A stretch of DNA of 64,000 bases from Pseudobutyrivibrio ruminis AD2017 (GTDB lineage Bacteria > Bacillota > Clostridia > Lachnospirales > Lachnospiraceae): contig NZ_KE384162.1 of the NCBI RefSeq assembly GCF_000424305.1, positions 62,001 through 126,000 of the forward strand, written 5' to 3'. Positions 9,344 through 17,197 of the stretch are shown in pieces. The stretch's first letter is position 1, and the number at the start of each line of letters is the position of its first letter. The notes beneath the pieces are model-generated. The model did not search any database, was not told the DNA's origin, and saw nothing but the letters and a program-made list of their open reading frames with translations. Position numbers and translations under genes: made by a program.

Positions 9344-10351
9344 ATGAAAAAGCTTAATCGTGTGCTTTCTGTTGTGATGGTATTTGTTCTTATGCTTTCT
9401 TTTGCTGCATGTGGAAAGAAAACAGCTATTTCAAATGGAAAGATTTATTATGTTAGAGCAGATAAGGCAGGCATCATAGCTGTAAATTATAATTTCGAAA
9501 ATGTTAGTACAGACGATTTAATCTCAGAGGCTTTAAATGAACTTTCAAAAGATACAGATGATATTGATATTATTAACACCATTCCTGTAGGAGTAACTGT
9601 TAAGAACTGGGAGCTTAGCAATAAAAGCTTAAATCTGTATTTAGTAGGAGATTATGAATCATTAGATACTTACACTGAAATATTGGTTAGGGCTGCTATT
9701 GTAAAGACATTAGTGCAGATAAAGGGCGTTAATTCAGTTTCTATATTTGTAAATGATTCACCTCTTTTAGATTCTAATGGTGAGGCAATCGGAACAATGA
9801 CTGCTGATACCTTTATTGAAGATTTTGGACAGGAAACTGATTCATTGCTTCATACAGAGCTTACTTTATATTTTGCTAGTGCAGATGGTGTATCCACTGT
9901 TCCTGAAAAGAGAGAGGTTTATTACAGTAGAAACGTTACTCTTGAAAAGCTTGTTATGGATCAGCTTCTTAAAGGACCGGAAACTGAAGGCTTGCTTTCA
10001 GCTTTACCAAATGGCTCTAAGCTTAATTCCATTACAGTATCGGAAAACGGTGTGTGCATTGTAAACTTTGATGCGGCGGTTGAGACTGCAGTAGCTGGAG
10101 TTACAGAAAATGTCACTGTTTATTCAGTAGTTAATTCACTTACTGAGCTTGATAATATTAAGCAGGTTCAGATTTTGGTTAATGGTGAAACACCTCATTT
10201 ATCTAATACGGATATGGATTTAACAAAAGCCATTTCTAGAAACGAAGATATCATCAATGAACAACCAGTTGATTATGATGATGAGCAAATGTATTTAGAT
10301 GAAGATTATTCTGAGGAATACGTTGAAGACGAGGTAGTTCCTGAAGAATAG
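9344..10351 (+). CDS. Lipoprotein with two GerMN domains
   Basis: A 335-residue lipoprotein with signal peptide and lipobox LSFAACG (Cys at about 24). Two GerMN-type repeats follow, at about 30-165 and 170-285. Each has an alternating strand/helix pattern, with SLNLYLVGDYESLD in the first and VCIVNFDAAVE in the second. An acidic tail (YDDEQMYLDEDYSEEYVEDE) ends the protein. GerMN domains occur in Bacillus GerM and in actinobacterial LpqB, a lipoprotein that works with the MtrAB two-component system. Here too the gene follows a regulator-kinase pair, so a role as an outer accessory of the kinase is plausible. Confidence 0.85.
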   Translation: MKKLNRVLSVVMVFVLMLSFAACGKKTAISNGKIYYVRADKAGIIAVNYNFENVSTDDLISEALNELSKDTDDIDIINTIPVGVTVKNWELSNKSLNLYLVGDYESLDTYTEILVRAAIVKTLVQIKGVNSVSIFVNDSPLLDSNGEAIGTMTADTFIEDFGQETDSLLHTELTLYFASADGVSTVPEKREVYYSRNVTLEKLVMDQLLKGPETEGLLSALPNGSKLNSITVSENGVCIVNFDAAVETAVAGVTENVTVYSVVNSLTELDNIKQVQILVNGETPHLSNTDMDLTKAISRNEDIINEQPVDYDDEQMYLDEDYSEEYVEDEVVPEE

Positions 10352-10370
10352 TTTTTAGGAGGAAATAAGC

Positions 10371-12704
10371 TTGCGAAGAAAGTTATGCTTAATTTCCTTG
10401 GTGTATGTTTTTATTATTGCATTTAGTGTGTATGGCCCCTTGGATTTCATAGGGGCCTACGCAAAAGTTAATACTGTTTCGTCAGTTATAGCTGATGGAG
10501 ACAGGATAGATGTACAAGGTAATATTATCCGCAAGGAAATTAAAAAAGATTCGACAATTTATTATGTTAAGGATGCCGATATTTACTGCGAAAAGGGTAC
10601 CTTAACAAACATTTCTATCATATTTAAATTAGATTCCGATAAAATTCCAAACAAAAGTAAAGTTAATATTACAGGCACTGCCAAGCTATTTCAAAAGCCC
10701 AGAAATGAAGGGGGCTTTGATGAAAGGTCATATTATAATTCGCTAGGTTATTATCTTATGGTTGATGGGGCAGATGTGAAGGCGGTTAAGGCTGGTAGAT
10801 TAATTAGCCTTGATTTGCTGTACCGATTAAACAAGGGTGTGATGTCAGTTTACAGCAAGTCTCTTCCTGGCGAGGAAGCTGGATTTCTTGGCAGTGTTTG
10901 TTTAGGAAATAAAAGTGACCTGGATAGTCAGCTGAAATTATTGTTCCAGCTTGTTGGCATTGCACATATCATGGCTGTGTCTGGATTACATATTTCAGTT
11001 GTATGTATGTCTTTTTACAGGTTCTTGAGGGCAAGAGGCATTAGCTTTTTGGCAAGTGGTATTGTAGCTGGAGTAATTGCAGTTATGTATGGCCTTTTGA
11101 CCGGTGGAAGTATTTCTTCAGTTAGGGCTATAGGCATGTTTTTGATTTATATTCTGGCTGATATTTTAGGAGAATGCTATGACAGCCTGACAGCTCTTGC
11201 AGTTATGGCGGACTTATTGTTATTTGATAATCCTTTATATTTAACAAATGCAAGTTTTATATTTTCCTTTGGAGCAATACTTGCAATAGTGCATTTGGTT
11301 ATTCCATTGAACAAAATGTATACAAGCTTTTGTAGTAGAAAAAGGAGACTACGTATAAGCGATAATGGATTTGATTACAATGAAAAGGAGCCCATTCTTA
11401 TCAGATTTAAACAGTGGATGGGTTCTAGCATTATTTTTTCATTTTCTATTACCGTGTCCATGCTTCCTTTGGTTACTTATTTTTATTACGAAGCACCTTT
11501 ATATTCAGTTATATTAAACACCTTGATTTTACCATTAATGCCAGTCCTTCTTTTGGTGGGACTTGTGGGTGGATTTGTAGGATTATTAGTCTTTCCTGCG
11601 GGTCATGGAATTCTATTACTCACTCATATAATCATTTATTTGGATGAAATGATTGCGACAATTTTTTCAAAGCTACCTTTAGCAAATGCTGTGGTTGGAA
11701 GGCATGGTATTTTGGCTGCAATTATTTATTACATTGCCCTGGCTCTTATATGCAATATGTTTAAGCTTGAGAAATATATAAGAGGCATATATGCAAATCT
11801 TAAAGAGGAATCTAATCCTAGAGTACTACTTAGAACAGCCAAAAAGCAGCTTACAGTTGTAATGGTGTTATTTTTTGTTGCAGGGATGATATGGTTGATT
11901 CCTGAAAAGCAGGGCTTTGAGGTTGATATTCTTGATGTGGGACAAGGTGATGGAATATACATCAGCTCAGGAGATGGCGTTAGATTTTTTATCGATGGTG
12001 GCAGCACAAGCTCTGATGCAGTTGGAAAATATACACTGCTTCCTTTTCTGAAATTCAAAGGGGCAGGTCATATAGACTATTGGTTTTTGTCTCATATGGA
12101 TTTGGACCATGTGTCAGGTGTGCTAGAGCTTCTTAGCACAGGCTACAGAATTGATAATATCGTACTTTCTTCTGAGATTCCTAGTGGAGATATCTTGAAC
12201 CAGCTTATTGCTTTGGCTCAGGCTAATGGAACGAATATTGTTTACATGAGTCAGGGCGACATCTGTGGCACCAAGCATTTATCATTTAAATGCGTATATC
12301 CATTTGATGGAATTACCTCTGATGATATTAACGCTTTATCACTGTCTCTTTTAATGGAATACGATAAAGACTGTGACGGAGAATGTGACTACTTAGGCTT
12401 CTTCGGAGGAGATATCGGTGCCAAACAGGAACAAGCTATAGCAGCCAGTGGTCAGGTTGGGCATGTTGATTTGCTAAAGGTCAGTCATCACGGCAGTAAA
12501 TATAGTACAAACGAGCAGTTTTTATCAGTGCTGTCACCTGATGTGGCTGTAATAAGTTGTGCTAAAGTAAATCGCTACGGCCATCCATCTGCTGAAGCTA
12601 TCGAACGACTAGAATCCGCGGCAGGCAAAGTATATTACACCATGAATTCTGGCCGCATAAAAGTAACCACAGATGTTATAGATGAATACGTAAAACCGGA
12701 TTAG
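10371..12704 (+). CDS. comEC: ComEC/Rec2-family DNA uptake channel
   Basis: A 777-residue membrane protein that should form the channel passing single-stranded DNA into the cell. It has an N-terminal membrane helix and an OB-like outer domain. The competence membrane domain (about 160-490) contains GIAHIMAVSGLHISV, and a C-terminal metallo-beta-lactamase domain (about 515-777) has DVGQGDG, SHMDLDHVSG and HHGSKYS. Translation starts at a TTG at 10371 behind AGGAGG (10358-10363). It ends the com operon; no terminator follows before the dyad array starting at 12735. Confidence 0.94.
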   Translation: MRRKLCLISLVYVFIIAFSVYGPLDFIGAYAKVNTVSSVIADGDRIDVQGNIIRKEIKKDSTIYYVKDADIYCEKGTLTNISIIFKLDSDKIPNKSKVNITGTAKLFQKPRNEGGFDERSYYNSLGYYLMVDGADVKAVKAGRLISLDLLYRLNKGVMSVYSKSLPGEEAGFLGSVCLGNKSDLDSQLKLLFQLVGIAHIMAVSGLHISVVCMSFYRFLRARGISFLASGIVAGVIAVMYGLLTGGSISSVRAIGMFLIYILADILGECYDSLTALAVMADLLLFDNPLYLTNASFIFSFGAILAIVHLVIPLNKMYTSFCSRKRRLRISDNGFDYNEKEPILIRFKQWMGSSIIFSFSITVSMLPLVTYFYYEAPLYSVILNTLILPLMPVLLLVGLVGGFVGLLVFPAGHGILLLTHIIIYLDEMIATIFSKLPLANAVVGRHGILAAIIYYIALALICNMFKLEKYIRGIYANLKEESNPRVLLRTAKKQLTVVMVLFFVAGMIWLIPEKQGFEVDILDVGQGDGIYISSGDGVRFFIDGGSTSSDAVGKYTLLPFLKFKGAGHIDYWFLSHMDLDHVSGVLELLSTGYRIDNIVLSSEIPSGDILNQLIALAQANGTNIVYMSQGDICGTKHLSFKCVYPFDGITSDDINALSLSLLMEYDKDCDGECDYLGFFGGDIGAKQEQAIAASGQVGHVDLLKVSHHGSKYSTNEQFLSVLSPDVAVISCAKVNRYGHPSAEAIERLESAAGKVYYTMNSGRIKVTTDVIDEYVKPD

Positions 12705-12734
12705 GATATCTTGCTTTTTGTTATTGTTGCAATG

Positions 12735-13089
12735 GTTACTATCCGTGGTAGAAAGAGCGCGTGTAGATAGTAGGAGGTATAGCTGTGACTACTATCTGAG
12801 CCTAAAGATTGAAATATAGATAGTAGTAGCTTTGAGAGCGACTACTATCTAAGCGGGGAGATAGCTAAATAGATAGTAGTGCTTTTTTAGAGGCTTACTA
12901 TCTATAGAATAAATTCATTTTACAGATAGTAATGGCCAGTTGGATGACTACTATCTGTGAAGAAAAAAATGGCATAGATAGTAGTTGTAGGTGATAGGGC
13001 TACTACCTGTAAGGGAAAATTAATTATAGATAGTAGTGCAGAAGAGAATGGCTACTATCTCATATGAAATATTCATTTTAGATAGTAAT
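12735..13089. repeat. Dyad array A: alternating 10-bp inverted arms upstream of the nuclease gene
   Basis: Fourteen copies of a 10-bp arm alternate in orientation: ACTACTATCT-type arms start at 12735, 12788, 12841, 12894, 12947, 12999 and 13051; AGATAGTAGT-type arms start at 12765, 12818, 12871, 12924, 12976, 13028 and 13080. Gaps alternate strictly between 19-20 nt and 13 nt, so the period is 52-53 bp (mean 52.5, five helical turns). Arms vary by 0-3 bases, while gap sequences differ freely between units. It can be read as seven 39-40-nt dyads separated by 13 nt, or as six 33-nt stem-loops plus two half sites. The last arm lies 21 bp before the nuclease start codon. The space between comEC and that gene (12705-13110) holds nothing else recognisable. 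Confidence 0.95.
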
Positions 13090-13110
13090 AATGATCGAAA
13101 GGATATATTT

Positions 13111-13902
13111 ATGAATGTTAAAGAATTAGAAGAAGAATTAGAAATTGTAAAAAAACATAAGAAAAAGGTTATGTTAGAACTTAAAAATTATTCTGACATT
13201 ATAAACCACACATTAGTGCAGAAGAAAAGTAATAAATGCTATCAATATTATTATAGGGATGATTCTAAAGATTTAATATATATTAAGGCAGATGATAAAC
13301 AATTAGCAAAGCGGTTGGCACAAAAGGAATATTATGAAAAGTTACTTGCCAATCTTTACGCACAGGAAAAATCTATTGAAAGATTTTTATGTAAGTATAA
13401 TGAAACCTATTTAAAAGAGACTTATGAGTCTTTAGCTGATGGAAAAAAGCGACTGGTGAATCCAATTGAAAAAACGGATGATGAATTTATAACTGAATGG
13501 AGAAAAAAATATATAGGAGAGCAAAATTCATATGATTTTTCAGTGTCATACACTACAAACAAAGGGGAGGAGGTTCGCTCAAAATCAGAAAAGATTTTGG
13601 CAGATTTATTTGCTAAGTATGGAGTGATTTATAAGTATGAACCAGAAATAACGTTGTACAACGGACGTAAAGCCTATCCGGATTTTGCATTATTGAATAT
13701 TAGAGAAAGAAAGACATATTTCTGGGAACATTTTGGATTGGCCTCTGATGAATCATATTCTGATAAGAATTTGGCAAAACTGGCAAAATATGAAAAATCA
13801 GGAATACTTCTAGGGGATAATCTTATAGTGTCGGTGGAAGCTGAAGGTATAGGAATTGATATTAAGCTTGTAGAAGAGAAAATAAAAAGATTACTAATGT
13901 AA
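13111..13902 (+). CDS. Putative PD-(D/E)XK-like nuclease between two dyad arrays
   Basis: A 263-residue protein of unknown function. The charged, helical N-terminal half (1-130) looks coiled-coil. The C-terminal half has the restriction-endonuclease-like pattern: E160 in VRSKSEK, E177 in YEPE, P190-D191 in YPDF and E206-H207 in FWEHFG, with His where many PD-(D/E)XK enzymes have Lys. The segment is typical of unnamed Firmicutes proteins. I chose the ATG at 13111 (ribosome site GAAAGG at 13097-13102); a start at 13036 would translate the last arms of array A. Codon use is AT-rich. The gene is flanked on both sides by copies of the same array, which suggests one functional or mobile cassette. 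Confidence 0.75.
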   Translation: MNVKELEEELEIVKKHKKKVMLELKNYSDIINHTLVQKKSNKCYQYYYRDDSKDLIYIKADDKQLAKRLAQKEYYEKLLANLYAQEKSIERFLCKYNETYLKETYESLADGKKRLVNPIEKTDDEFITEWRKKYIGEQNSYDFSVSYTTNKGEEVRSKSEKILADLFAKYGVIYKYEPEITLYNGRKAYPDFALLNIRERKTYFWEHFGLASDESYSDKNLAKLAKYEKSGILLGDNLIVSVEAEGIGIDIKLVEEKIKRLLM

Positions 13903-13935
13903 AGTTCTATGAGTTTGTATAAGTTTAAGCGTAAT

Positions 13936-14290
13936 AATACTATTTTCTAAAGAAAAATATAAATAGATAGTAACAGTTTTAGATGAGACTACTATCTGAG
14001 CCTTAAAAATGAAATATAGATAGTAGTGGTTTTGGGAGCGACTACTATCTAGACGGAGAGATAGCTGTATAGATAGTAGTGCTTTTTCAGAGGCTTACTA
14101 TCTATAGAATAAATTCCTTTTACAGATAGTAATGGCCAGTTGGATGATTACTATCTGAGAAGAAAAAAATGGCATAGATAATAGTTGTAGGTGATAGGGC
14201 TACTACCTGTAAGAGCAAAATTACTTTTAGATAGTAGACTATCTTAAAATGACTACTACCTGCGATGATAATTGATTCCTAGATAGTAAT
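13936..14290. repeat. Dyad array B: diverged copy of array A downstream of the nuclease gene
   Basis: It has the same organisation and number of arms as array A. ACTACTATCT-type arms start at 13936 (degenerate), 13988, 14041, 14094, 14147, 14199 and 14252; AGATAGTAGT-type arms start at 13965, 14018, 14071, 14124, 14176, 14229 and 14281. Corresponding arms are offset from array A by 1200 or 1201 bp. The middle gaps are nearly or exactly identical between copies (the 13-nt gaps at 12934/14134 and 12986/14186 match fully), and similarity falls towards both ends. The gene-free stretch 13903-14428 contains this array and, after it, only a terminator at 14367. Confidence 0.95.
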
Positions 14291-14366
14291 ATCAATTGGA
14301 ATAAAGAATTAAATATCTAGATGGGCCTTTAATTATGCTCCATAAAATGAATGAGTGTAGAAAAAG

Positions 14367-14405
14367 CATCACCATTGTATTAAAATATTTTGGTGATGTT
14401 TTTTT
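14367..14405 (+). terminator. Intrinsic terminator after array B
   Basis: CATCACCA (14367-14374) pairs with TGGTGATG (14391-14398), followed by seven Ts. It would end any transcript running through the nuclease gene and array B, 24 bp before the next start codon. Confidence 0.8.
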
Positions 14406-14428
14406 AGCATCCGGAAGGAGATTAATGT

Positions 14429-15502
14429 ATGAGTAAAAGACGTAAGAAGAGAATGCAAAGAAGAATAAGCATTATTTTGATAATAGTTGCTTTAGTGTTG
14501 GTGGCAGGATGTGGTGTTTATTATCTTGTGAAAAATAGTGATTCAAAAGATGAAATTACTGAGAACACTACAAAAAATACTGATGTTGGAACGGTTTCAA
14601 AGGATTCAAATAATGCTGAAGATAACAAATTAGAAAAAGTCGCAGATGATGATTCCACATTAACATTTGAGGATTTAGCACAGTATGGTTATTCGTTTTA
14701 TAGCGGTGCTGGTGGATGGGAAGATGATTTTGATATTGAAAAGGATGGCAGCTTCCACGGCAGTTATCATGATTCTGACATGGGTGATACCGGTGATGGT
14801 TATCCTGATGGAACATTTTATTACTGTGAATATGAAGGGCATTTTGAAGACATCCAAAAGGTGGATGAATTCACATATAAAATGCACATGAAGGATATTA
14901 ACATTATAAATAATGATGGTGAATACATCGCAGATGGCGTAAAATACATTCCTGTTACCCCATATGCACTTAACAATGCAGATGAAATAGAAATCTATAT
15001 GCCAGGTAAGCCTGTTTCAGAAATTGATGAGGAAGTTCAGCGCTGGATTTTTATTGAAACACAAGATCAGCAGGATACATTGGATAATCTCGCACTTGTA
15101 AATGTTAATGAAAATCAGGGTATTACAAGCTATACTAGAATGACTCCTAAGGAAGATGCTGAGAGTACTTATAATACATATAAAGAAAGCTATGATTATT
15201 ATGCAGACCAACTTTCAGAGGCTGCTACTACTGCAGATATGGTAGAGGCTACATCAAATCAGATTAGAGTTTCGGATGAGTGTCTTAATGATATCTGGAG
15301 AATAATAAAGTACAATACAGATGAAGCTACATTTAACAAAGCTCTTGAGGAGCAAAGACAGTGGCTTAAGGATAGAGACGCTAGTGCTGACAGAGCTACC
15401 GCAGAGCATTTAGGTGGTAGCCAGGCAACTGTTGATTACAATGATATCTATGCAACAATGACAATGGAACGCTGCAAGGAGCTGCTTAAGTATTTTAATT
15501 AG
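14429..15502 (+). CDS. Membrane-anchored protein with LprI-like C-terminal domain
   Basis: A 357-residue exported protein. Basic residues precede one hydrophobic segment (about 13-35); LVLVAGCG inside it resembles a lipobox, so it may be lipid-anchored. A Ser/Asp/Asn-rich linker and a unique, acidic middle domain follow (about 70-220). The last 100 residues resemble the LprI/DUF1311 family, with QIRVSDECLNDIWRII and the EEQRQWLKDRDASADR block. LprI homologues include lysozyme inhibitors, but that activity cannot be assumed here. The start follows GGAAGGAG. Confidence 0.7.
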   Translation: MSKRRKKRMQRRISIILIIVALVLVAGCGVYYLVKNSDSKDEITENTTKNTDVGTVSKDSNNAEDNKLEKVADDDSTLTFEDLAQYGYSFYSGAGGWEDDFDIEKDGSFHGSYHDSDMGDTGDGYPDGTFYYCEYEGHFEDIQKVDEFTYKMHMKDINIINNDGEYIADGVKYIPVTPYALNNADEIEIYMPGKPVSEIDEEVQRWIFIETQDQQDTLDNLALVNVNENQGITSYTRMTPKEDAESTYNTYKESYDYYADQLSEAATTADMVEATSNQIRVSDECLNDIWRIIKYNTDEATFNKALEEQRQWLKDRDASADRATAEHLGGSQATVDYNDIYATMTMERCKELLKYFN

Positions 15503-15539
15503 ACAATCTTAAAGCCCCTGACACTAAAGGATAAAATAA

Positions 15540-15830
15540 ATGGACACAACTAAATTAGAAGAACTATATAAAAAGATGACTCAGGTTCATGAGAAATCAG
15601 TTGAGATTATTGATAATCACAAGATATCCTCAATGCTTATGAACGAGTACAACAATAAGGTCAATCAATATGATGATATGTACAAATCATTAGAAACTAT
15701 GAAGGCTCTTGCTTCAAAGGAAGAGACAATAGATAATCTTATAAATCAGCAGATAGAGGCTTTGAGTGTGCGAATTAAATGGGAGCTTGATTGGCTCAAA
15801 AGGGTGGCAAGTTCTATAAATACAAAATAA
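15540..15830 (+). CDS. Small helical protein, possibly flagellar chaperone-like
   Basis: A 96-residue, charged, all-helical protein without signal or membrane segment. The AAAGGA at 15529-15534 serves the ATG at 15540. Size and heptad-like pattern recall FliT-type flagellar chaperones, but no diagnostic motif is visible, so the function is unassigned. A sigma-D-like promoter and a motility-type gene follow directly. Confidence 0.6.
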   Translation: MDTTKLEELYKKMTQVHEKSVEIIDNHKISSMLMNEYNNKVNQYDDMYKSLETMKALASKEETIDNLINQQIEALSVRIKWELDWLKRVASSINTK

Positions 15831-15851
15831 CATCATAGTGGACTTTTACTA

Positions 15852-15879
15852 TAAAGACTTATTAAAGGAGTGCCGATAC
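15852..15879 (+). promoter_or_regulatory. Candidate sigma-D (flagellar) promoter
   Basis: TAAA (15852-15855) and GCCGATAC (15872-15879) are 16 bp apart, close to the Bacillus sigma-D consensus TAAA-N15-GCCGATAT. Transcription would start near 15886, 83 bp before the EF-hand gene. Confidence 0.6.
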
Positions 15880-15939
15880 ATTTAAAGAAGACCAGGCATA
15901 GGGACGTGCAAAGGTCTTCAAGCGTTTGGCACTTTTTTA
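15869..15939 (+). terminator. Nested hairpin with T-run overlapping the sigma-D promoter
   Basis: An outer stem AGTGCC (15869-15874) / GGCACT (15928-15933) is followed by a T-run, and it encloses an inner 7-bp stem GAAGACC (15887-15893) / GGTCTTC (15913-15919). Transcripts arriving from upstream can form the whole structure and terminate. Transcripts starting at the sigma-D site would have only the inner hairpin. Confidence 0.65.
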
Positions 15940-15968
15940 TATTCTTTATTTGTGGAAAGGAGTCCGCT

Positions 15969-17159
15969 ATGAAGATTGAAAACAGCCATGTAAACATGGC
16001 ATCTAGTCACAATTCTTATTCTAGTACCCATGTAGAGCAGCTGACAATTGAACAACGAGCGAATGTGGATACGCTTGGTGCAGTTTTGAAGCTCTCGGAA
16101 GAAGGGGAAAAATCTTACAAAGAATCACTTGAACAGTTAAAGAAAAATGAAGAAGAGGCAGCTAAGGAAAGACAGAAAGAAAATTTGCAGAAAATGTTCA
16201 ATAAAATGGCAGAACATGATAAGCAGATTCGGGAAGCAAATGCTGGTATGAGTCAGTGGGACATGGAGGATTTGCAAATTAGTCTGGTAAAAAAGATTTT
16301 GGATTTGCTAAATGGAAAACGTAGTCCTGTGGAGAAGAAAATGTCTGATCAGTTGAAATCCTTTAATGCTTGGCAACGGAAGATTATAGGAAGCTGTGAA
16401 GCAGAAGGAGTAAAGTTCAGTGTAAATGGCGCTGAAGCAAAAACATTGAATTTAGCGTCCATGGCGTCAGTATCTCGTACTCAGGTGTGGCAAAGGATTA
16501 CCGCTACATCAGGCACACACTTAGAATATGAAAACACCACCTTTGCAAGTACAGGTGAGGTTCAGACATCTGATGGAAGAAGTCTAAGCTTTAATGTAGA
16601 GGTAACTCTTGGAAGAAGTCTCGTTCAAAGAATTGATTCATTAAAAGAGGAAATCTATACAAGGATTCTTACAGACCCGCTTGTTATTAACATGGATACT
16701 AATTTAACATCTATTTCAGACCAAAAATTTAAATTTGATATTGATTCAGATGGTGATGAGGATGAAATCTCATTTACAGGAAATGGAAGTGGATTTTTGG
16801 CGTTGGATAAAAATGAAGATGGCAAAATTAACGATGGCTCAGAACTATTCGGAACTAAATCTGGGGATGGTTTTAAGGACCTTTCAGAATATGATGAAGA
16901 CAAAAATGGCTGGATAGATGAAAATGATGCTATCTTTAACAAGCTTAAGGTATGGACAAAGGATGAAGAAGGTAACGACAAACTTTTGAATCTGAAGGAT
17001 GCTGATGTTGGGGCCATTTATCTTGGAAACATAGATACAGAATTCAGCTACAAGGATGGAATAGGAAATACCGATGCGGTTCTTAGAAAATCAGGAATTT
17101 ATCTAAAGGAAAGTACCGGTGCTGCTGGAACTGTAGCACATGTGGATTTAGCGTTGTAG
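15969..17159 (+). CDS. EF-hand-like calcium-binding protein
   Basis: A 396-residue protein without a clear signal peptide. The N-terminal 130 residues are coiled-coil-like and rich in Glu and Lys. Residues about 255-340 hold several Asp-rich loops of EF-hand/dockerin type: DIDSDGDEDE, DKNEDGKINDGSELFG and DEDKNGWIDENDAIF. They should bind calcium. The ATG at 15969 follows GGAAAGGAG; the longer frame from 15870 would run through the hairpin and is rejected. The sigma-D-like promoter suggests expression with motility genes. Similar proteins occur near flagellar genes in Clostridia; the exact role is unknown. Confidence 0.75.
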   Translation: MKIENSHVNMASSHNSYSSTHVEQLTIEQRANVDTLGAVLKLSEEGEKSYKESLEQLKKNEEEAAKERQKENLQKMFNKMAEHDKQIREANAGMSQWDMEDLQISLVKKILDLLNGKRSPVEKKMSDQLKSFNAWQRKIIGSCEAEGVKFSVNGAEAKTLNLASMASVSRTQVWQRITATSGTHLEYENTTFASTGEVQTSDGRSLSFNVEVTLGRSLVQRIDSLKEEIYTRILTDPLVINMDTNLTSISDQKFKFDIDSDGDEDEISFTGNGSGFLALDKNEDGKINDGSELFGTKSGDGFKDLSEYDEDKNGWIDENDAIFNKLKVWTKDEEGNDKLLNLKDADVGAIYLGNIDTEFSYKDGIGNTDAVLRKSGIYLKESTGAAGTVAHVDLAL

Positions 17160-17197
17160 TAACAAATAATCAAAGTGCCAATTTAAACAAATAATAG

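Noticed and set aside
13036-13110. N-terminal extension of the nuclease gene
   Set aside because: It would translate the last dyad arms, lacks a ribosome site and is not needed by the predicted domains.
12735-14290. CRISPR arrays
   Set aside because: The conserved parts are only 10 bp and alternate in orientation with two gap lengths (13 and 19-20 nt); CRISPR repeats are 23-50 bp, identical and in one direction. The two arrays also share gap sequences, and no cas gene is present.
12735-14290. Insertion sequence or transposon with terminal repeats
   Set aside because: No transposase motif is present, no target-site duplication is evident, and the flanking arrays are direct copies, not terminal inverted repeats. 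A mobile origin stays possible but unproven.
15869-15939. c-di-GMP or other known riboswitch
   Set aside because: GGGACGTGCAAAGG loosely recalls the GEMM core, but the required stems and the tetraloop receptor are missing, and a sigma-D promoter overlaps the 5' side.
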